A stretch of 14,677 bases of DNA from Methanoculleus sp. (lineage in GTDB: Archaea > Halobacteriota > Methanomicrobia > Methanomicrobiales > Methanoculleaceae): assembly GCA_028698765.1 (NCBI GenBank), contig JAQVVW010000006.1:1-14677 (forward strand). The letters run 5' to 3'. The notes beneath the pieces are model-generated. The model had not been told where the DNA came from. It was given only the letters and a program-made list of their open reading frames with translations, and did no database searches. A program made the position numbers and the translations under genes. Of this stretch, positions 11,158 through 14,677 are shown piece by piece. The first letter of the stretch is position 1, and each line of letters opens with the position of its first letter.

Positions 11158-12319
11158 CTGAATACGCCCGGATAACCCCCCGGTAGACATCCACCGCCTT
11201 CTCGAGTTGCTCCACGCTGACCCGCTCGTCCACCGCGTGCAGCGTCGGGATCTCCCCCGGCCCGTACTCCACGACATCGAACCCCTCATTGCGGAGATAC
11301 TTTGCGTCGCTTGCCGCCCATTGGAGAAACGGCGTTACCTTCCCGTAGACCCGCTCCACCTCGCGAGAGACCGTCCGGACGAGCCGGGCGTTCGGGGACG
11401 TCAGAGTCGGTTCAGCCACGTCCGTCTCGCGTATCACGGCATCCGGAGCGTGTTCGGCGATGCCTTTCCGGAGTTCGTCGAGTGAGCAGCCCCACGGCAC
11501 CCGGATATCGAGTTCCATCCGGCACTGCTCCGCCACGATGTTCGCCTTCTCCCCACCTTCGATCCGACCCGGGTTGAACATCACCCTCGTGAGGATATTG
11601 TCGCCTCCCGCGATCCCGAAGACGTCGGAAAAGACCCGGGCGGACTGGTCGATAAGCGGCTGCAGGTCTTCGCCGACGGGGAACGGGCGGGCATGCACCT
11701 CCCGCAAATACCCGATCAGGTCAAACGCCGCCATGACGGCGCTCTTCCCGACCAGGGGATAGAGGGAACTATGGCCGGGCCTGCCGCGGAAGGAGAGATC
11801 GATCCGGTAGAGCCCTTTCTGGCCGACCGCAGGGCTGGTCTCCGGCGTCGGTTCGGCGATCAGGCATTCTCGGGGCCCGAGCAGATTCTGCGCAAGCAGC
11901 GACCGGATCCCGTACTCCCCGCCGGTCTCCTCGTCGCAGACGAAGGCGAACTGGACGTCCGGCTCCACCCCGCTCTCGATGAGGTCGCGGTAGGCGACAA
12001 GGAGGGCGGCGCAGCCCCCTTTCATGTCGGTGGATCCTCTCCCCCAGACGTAACCGTCGGCAACCTCCCCGCTATGGGGGTCGTGCGTCCAGTCGTCGGG
12101 GATGGCGGGGACGACGTCGACGTGGCCGCAGAGGAGGAGCCGGGAACCGGCCCCGGTCGTGACGAGGTTCTCCCGCCCGCCGGGATGAGAGATGATCCGG
12201 TTCTTCACCCCGAGGGAGTCGAGGAACTCCCCGATGAACGCGACGAGATCCGCCGTGCTCCCGGGGGGGTTCTCGCTCCTGATCCGGATGAGCGCAGAAG
12301 TGAGTCGGGCGACATCCAT
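11153..12319 (-). CDS. M20 family metallopeptidase (ArgE/DapE/carboxypeptidase type)
   Basis: A 388-aa zinc hydrolase. Metal and catalytic residues are in place: LCGHVDVVPA (His66, Asp68), GRGSTDMKGG (Asp98), CDEETGGEYG (catalytic Glu130, ligand Glu131), a further ligand at AEPTP (Glu156), and the late His361 in TLHAVDERV. The dimerisation domain lies between, near GRPGHSSLYP. Members remove acyl groups or cleave peptides (acetylornithine, succinyl-diaminopimelate, aminoacyl substrates), and the sequence does not say which; the family is cytoplasmic. Start ATG 12319 follows AAGGGGA with about eight nt spacing. That site overlaps the TAA of the upstream 169-aa gene, 12 nt away, so the two genes are one transcription unit. 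A hairpin with T6 closes it. Confidence 0.85.
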   Translation of the reverse strand: MDVARLTSALIRIRSENPPGSTADLVAFIGEFLDSLGVKNRIISHPGGRENLVTTGAGSRLLLCGHVDVVPAIPDDWTHDPHSGEVADGYVWGRGSTDMKGGCAALLVAYRDLIESGVEPDVQFAFVCDEETGGEYGIRSLLAQNLLGPRECLIAEPTPETSPAVGQKGLYRIDLSFRGRPGHSSLYPLVGKSAVMAAFDLIGYLREVHARPFPVGEDLQPLIDQSARVFSDVFGIAGGDNILTRVMFNPGRIEGGEKANIVAEQCRMELDIRVPWGCSLDELRKGIAEHAPDAVIRETDVAEPTLTSPNARLVRTVSREVERVYGKVTPFLQWAASDAKYLRNEGFDVVEYGPGEIPTLHAVDERVSVEQLEKAVDVYRGVIRAYSG

Positions 12320-12331
12320 GGAGCGATCCCC

Positions 12332-12841
12332 TTATGCCGGCCTGCTCCGGACGTACTCGTCGAAGAGTCGGGCGAGCGACGAGGATTTATAGAGCAGTTT
12401 GATGAAGTTTGGGTCGAAGAACTCATCGATGAACGTCGAGAAGTAATCGGCCGGGATCGCCCTCTTGTCGTCGGGGTTGAGCACGATCCGGAAGCTCCGG
12501 TACTGGGCGGGGTCGTCGTTATCATAGACGCCGGTCCAGAGCATCGGGAGTTCCTCGTACTTCTCCGGCTGCTCCTTTTTGAGCCAGTTGACGAATCCGG
12601 GGAAGTGCACGCGGTCGCCGACTTTCTCCTCGTCCAGACGCCACCGCATATATTCCATGCTCATGATATTCCGTGGCGACATGGAGTTGTAGGCGAGGGC
12701 GCCGAGGGTGTAATCGATGTGGGCGAGGGCATCGGTGAAGTAGAAGTGCAGGACCGGATGGAAATCGGCGGGGCTCTCCAGGATCAGCGATTTGCTGTAC
12801 AACTTCTGCATGACGCGGGCGTACTCGTTCATTTCCAGCAT
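12332..12841 (-). CDS. Hypothetical 169-aa protein upstream of the M20 peptidase
   Basis: The frame starts at ATG 12841 (MLEMNEYARVMQKLYSKSLI) and ends at TAA 12332. AGGAGA lies only three nt before this ATG; ATG 12832 (MNEYARV) is 12 nt from it and is an alternative. The protein is soluble, rich in Tyr, Phe and Met, with phrases DFHPVLHFYFTDALAHIDYT, SMEYMRWRLDEEK, PMLWTGVYDNDDPAQYRSFR and FDEYVRSRPA. There are no cysteines and no nucleotide-binding or catalytic motif I recognise. I cannot assign a family. Tight linkage to the M20 peptidase gene suggests co-expression, not necessarily a shared pathway. Codon use matches the neighbours. Confidence 0.75.
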   Translation of the reverse strand: MLEMNEYARVMQKLYSKSLILESPADFHPVLHFYFTDALAHIDYTLGALAYNSMSPRNIMSMEYMRWRLDEEKVGDRVHFPGFVNWLKKEQPEKYEELPMLWTGVYDNDDPAQYRSFRIVLNPDDKRAIPADYFSTFIDEFFDPNFIKLLYKSSSLARLFDEYVRSRPA

Positions 12842-12890
12842 ATTCTCCTATAGGGGAGGGAGTTACAAAAAGTATTCCTCGTGGGAACGC

Positions 12891-12911
12891 GTTCGGCCTG
12901 CAGGCCTGAAC
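12891..12911 (-). terminator. Hairpin just after moaA
   Basis: GGCCTGCAGGCC (12895-12906) is a perfect palindrome extended by GTTC (12891-12894) and GAAC (12908-12911) with one unpaired T. It begins 5 nt after the moaA stop. A T5 run comes only about 21 nt later (12870-12866), so termination is plausible, not certain. Confidence 0.45.
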
Positions 12912-12915
12912 GGCG

Positions 12916-13794
12916 CTACGTAAAGAACGGCTTCCGCCTGCTGACGGCTTCTCTGAATGCGTCTTCGAGTTCCTTGCCGTGCTTCCCCCGGATATCGATC
13001 AGGTTGTCGCTCCGCAGAAGGCAGGGTTTGAGTTTCCCGTCCGAGGTCACGCGCAGGCGGTTGCAAAATGCGCAGAACTCCGTGTTGTGGAGCGGGCGCA
13101 CCACCTCGACCTCGGCGCCGTCGAGGCAGTACTTCTTCCGGTGGTGCATCCGGCGGGTGACGACCCGTGTTGCCCGCTCGTTTAAGTCCTGCTCGACGCT
13201 GTCCACATCTCCGTGGAACTTGCACTCGTTGAACTCCATCAACTCGATGACCTGCAGGATGAGATCGGGTTTGTTCCGGACGAACGCCATGAAGTCGTCC
13301 ACCTCATCCTCGTTGATCCCCTCAAGGAGCACCATGTTCAGCTTGACCGGGGTCAGTCCGACCTCGATCGCTGCATCGATCCCTGCAAGGACATCTCCGA
13401 GGATGTCCTTCCCTGTGATGGCCCGGTATCGCTCGGGACGGAGGGTGTCGAGGCTCACGTTCACCCGGGCAAGCCCGGCCTCTTTGAGTTCCGCAGCCTT
13501 TTTTGCGAGGAGCGTCCCGTTCGTTGTCAGGGAGGATTCGACGCCCGGCGGCACGGAGCGGATGATATCGACGAGGTCACGGCGGAGCAGAGGCTCCCCG
13601 CCGGTGAACTTGATGCTTTTCACGCCGAACTGCACGCCCACCCGCATCAACTCGGCGATGTCCTCGGCACTCATCTGCTCCTCGGGGTTCACCTCGCCCT
13701 CGGCGTGGCAGTAGATGCACCGCAGGTTGCACCGCTGGGTGAGGCTGATCCTGAGGTTGGTTACGGTTCGGTTATAGGGGTCCTTCAGCACCAT
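12916..13794 (-). CDS. moaA: GTP 3',8-cyclase MoaA (molybdenum cofactor biosynthesis)
   Basis: A 292-aa radical SAM enzyme. The N-terminal cluster is CNLRCIYC (Cys22, 26, 29), followed by FTGGEPLLR (63-71), TTNGT and VNVSLDTL. The C-terminal cluster, which binds GTP, is CAFCNRLRVTSDGKLKPC (Cys241, 244, 258). It converts GTP to 3',8-cyclo-7,8-dihydro-GTP, the first step to molybdopterin/tungstopterin, needed for formylmethanofuran dehydrogenase and formate dehydrogenase in methanogens. The C-terminal GG tail of bacterial MoaA is absent. I chose ATG 13794 over an upstream in-frame extension to 13839 because AAGGGA lies seven nt before it and MVLKDPYNRTVTNLRISLT matches family starts. It overlaps the end of rlmE by 23 nt. 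Confidence 0.93.
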   Translation of the reverse strand: MVLKDPYNRTVTNLRISLTQRCNLRCIYCHAEGEVNPEEQMSAEDIAELMRVGVQFGVKSIKFTGGEPLLRRDLVDIIRSVPPGVESSLTTNGTLLAKKAAELKEAGLARVNVSLDTLRPERYRAITGKDILGDVLAGIDAAIEVGLTPVKLNMVLLEGINEDEVDDFMAFVRNKPDLILQVIELMEFNECKFHGDVDSVEQDLNERATRVVTRRMHHRKKYCLDGAEVEVVRPLHNTEFCAFCNRLRVTSDGKLKPCLLRSDNLIDIRGKHGKELEDAFREAVSRRKPFFT

Positions 13795-14383
13795 CGCATG
13801 TTCCCTTGAAGTTCTTTGCAATAATGTAGGTCTCGGCACTCCCTTTCCGCGACGCCTTCGTCCTGTAGCCCCGGACGGAATAGAAATGCTTCCTCACCTC
13901 GGCAATCAATTCACCGAAGAGCTCCCCCTGGAACGACTTGAGCACCATATTGCCGCCGGGTTTCAGGATCGTGCAGGCAAACGCCAGTGCGTCCTCCCCG
14001 AGCCCGATTGCACGGGCCTGGTCGTAACTCTTCTGGCCGGAGAGTTTCGGCGAGGCGTCGGAGACCACGACGTTGACGACGCCGCCGGCCTCCTCGCGGA
14101 TACGTTCCTGGACGAGAGGGTCGGTGAAGTCCCCGACGATGGTGGTGACACCTTCCATGGGCGCGATGGGATTGAGATCCACGCCGATGACCCTGCCGTC
14201 GGTCAGGTCGCGAAGCACCTGCAGCCAGCTGCCCGGCGCCGCTCCGAGGTCGACGATGTTGTCGCCGGGCCTGATGATGCCGTTTCGCTGCTGGATCTCC
14301 AGCAGCTTGTAGGCTGCACGTGCCCGGTATCCCGCTTTTATCGCCTTTCGATAGACGCTGTCTTTAGTCCACTGAGAACCCAT
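13772..14383 (-). CDS. rlmE: 23S rRNA (uridine-2'-O-)-methyltransferase RlmE/FtsJ
   Basis: A 203-aa methyltransferase. The SAM site is VDLGAAPGSWLQVL (44-57) and the catalytic K-D-K-E set is visible: Lys26 (RAAYKLLE), Asp109 (SDASPKLSG), Lys149 (VLKSFQGE) and Glu184 (AETYIIAKNFK). E. coli RlmE methylates the 2'-O of U2552 in the ribosomal A loop, and archaeal relatives are expected to do the same. The start at ATG 14383 follows GGAGGG with about ten nt spacing; MGSQWTKDSVYRKA is a typical beginning without the TRAM domain seen in some archaeal forms. Its 3' end overlaps moaA by 23 nt, indicating one transcript. Confidence 0.93.
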   Translation of the reverse strand: MGSQWTKDSVYRKAIKAGYRARAAYKLLEIQQRNGIIRPGDNIVDLGAAPGSWLQVLRDLTDGRVIGVDLNPIAPMEGVTTIVGDFTDPLVQERIREEAGGVVNVVVSDASPKLSGQKSYDQARAIGLGEDALAFACTILKPGGNMVLKSFQGELFGELIAEVRKHFYSVRGYRTKASRKGSAETYIIAKNFKGTCDGAEGPL

Positions 14384-14445
14384 TGGGAGTTACCCTCCAC
14401 CTGAGGTCGACGGATGGTTGCCCGCACCGCCGGCACAATCAAGAA

Positions 14446-14459
14446 GATTATGTATAGTA
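14446..14459 (-). promoter_or_regulatory. TATA box of rlmE-moaA
   Basis: Minus-strand ATACTATACATAAT stands out in a GC-rich spacer. A start site about 26 nt downstream would give a leader of roughly 40-45 nt that includes the GGAGGG ribosome site. Confidence 0.45.
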
Positions 14460-14591
14460 TTCGATGCTGTTAAACATCAATGATACGGTTCCGGAGTACG
14501 GGCGATCGGTCTCTGCCGCGACTGCTTCCGCGACCTGCGGCATGAGCCATTTGCCGATTTCGATCGTAAAGCACTATAATGAACAGGGTGA

Positions 14592-14598
14592 TTATATA
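14592..14598 (+). promoter_or_regulatory. TATA box of the PCNA gene
   Basis: TTATATA is a near-consensus archaeal TATA box, centred about 34 nt before ATG 14629. The start site would fall near 14620, giving a short leader with AAGGGG before the start codon. Confidence 0.6.
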
Positions 14599-14628
14599 CT
14601 TTCAACGAGAGTTTAATAAGGGGTCACA

Positions 14629-14677
14629 ATGTTAAAGGCAACGATTGACGCAGAAATATTTCGGGAATCCGTCGACG
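14629..14677 (+). CDS. pcn: DNA polymerase sliding clamp PCNA, first 16 codons (cut by window edge)
   Basis: ATG 14629 opens a frame reading MLKATIDAEIFRESVD before the window ends. This is the characteristic N-terminus of archaeal/eukaryotic PCNA (M.kA.id..ifk..id). PCNA forms a trimeric ring around DNA and tethers polymerase, FEN1 and ligase. AAGGGG lies 5 nt before the ATG and a TATA box at 14592-14598. The short visible part limits certainty, but the motif, promoter and ribosome site agree. Confidence 0.75.
   Translation, partial: MLKATIDAEIFRESVD

Noticed and set aside
11693..12853. 386-aa plus-strand ORF
   Set aside because: Antisense to the M20 peptidase and the 169-aa gene, both of which have convincing starts.
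14464..14616. 50-codon plus-strand ORF in the rlmE/pcn spacer
   Set aside because: No ribosome site, and the PCNA TATA box lies inside it. A neighbouring frame reading GLCRDCFRDLR looks zinc-ribbon-like but has a stop upstream and no start codon.
1..14677. CRISPR arrays, insertion sequences, phage genes
   Set aside because: No regularly spaced repeats, transposase motifs or phage structural genes were seen on either strand.

Overview
The window looks like a chromosomal segment of a moderately high-GC methanogenic archaeon, most likely a Methanomicrobiales relative of Methanoculleus. This is inferred from gene content and signals, not from a search. Supporting signs are an FmdE-type protein, the N-terminus of an archaeal PCNA sliding clamp, MoaA next to RlmE/FtsJ, TATA boxes about 25-30 nt upstream of starts (including leaderless-looking ones), a tRNA without an encoded CCA, and a C-terminal PGF-CTERM-like anchor.

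Layout, left to right. The left edge cuts a methyltransferase on the minus strand (1-156). A divergent plus-strand operon (295-3320) follows: an FmdE-like protein, then the ATPase, permease and binding protein of a TroA/ZnuA-type metal ABC transporter. Next come a 35-codon ORF and trmO (tRNA m6t6A37 methyltransferase), whose start codon is unclear. From 3959 to 5338 the DNA is degraded. The 3' end of a P1B-type ATPase gene (minus) and the 3' end of a nucleoside-recognition/gate membrane protein gene (plus) meet at about 4283-4300, both without their 5' ends, and a scrap of minus-strand coding sequence follows. An AddB/RecB-like protein (5339-7789) then carries an in-frame 72-bp duplication and lacks hallmark nuclease residues. 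A hairpin-rich gap leads to a 53-aa acidic protein (minus), an inverted-repeat-rich spacer, and a Bcp-type peroxiredoxin whose 5' end looks frameshifted. Convergent with it is a QueG-like double [4Fe-4S] protein. Then come tRNA-Arg(GCG), a leaderless-looking lipoprotein gene, the broken 5' part of a membrane glycosyltransferase gene, and a minus-strand set: M20 peptidase, an unrecognised 169-aa protein, moaA and rlmE. The right edge cuts pcn (PCNA), divergent from rlmE.

Functionally the window mixes metal handling, tRNA/rRNA modification (TrmO, RlmE, possibly the QueG-like protein), molybdopterin biosynthesis (MoaA), oxidative defence (peroxiredoxin) and replication (PCNA). No phage, CRISPR array or intact insertion sequence is visible. 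The most notable feature is the number of broken or edited genes. They may be genuine decay in a flexible interval, or partly assembly or indel errors in a draft genome. The best candidates for new biology are the FmdE-linked metal transporter with a changed metal site, the apparently nuclease-dead AddB-like protein, and the nested palindrome upstream of the small acidic protein.
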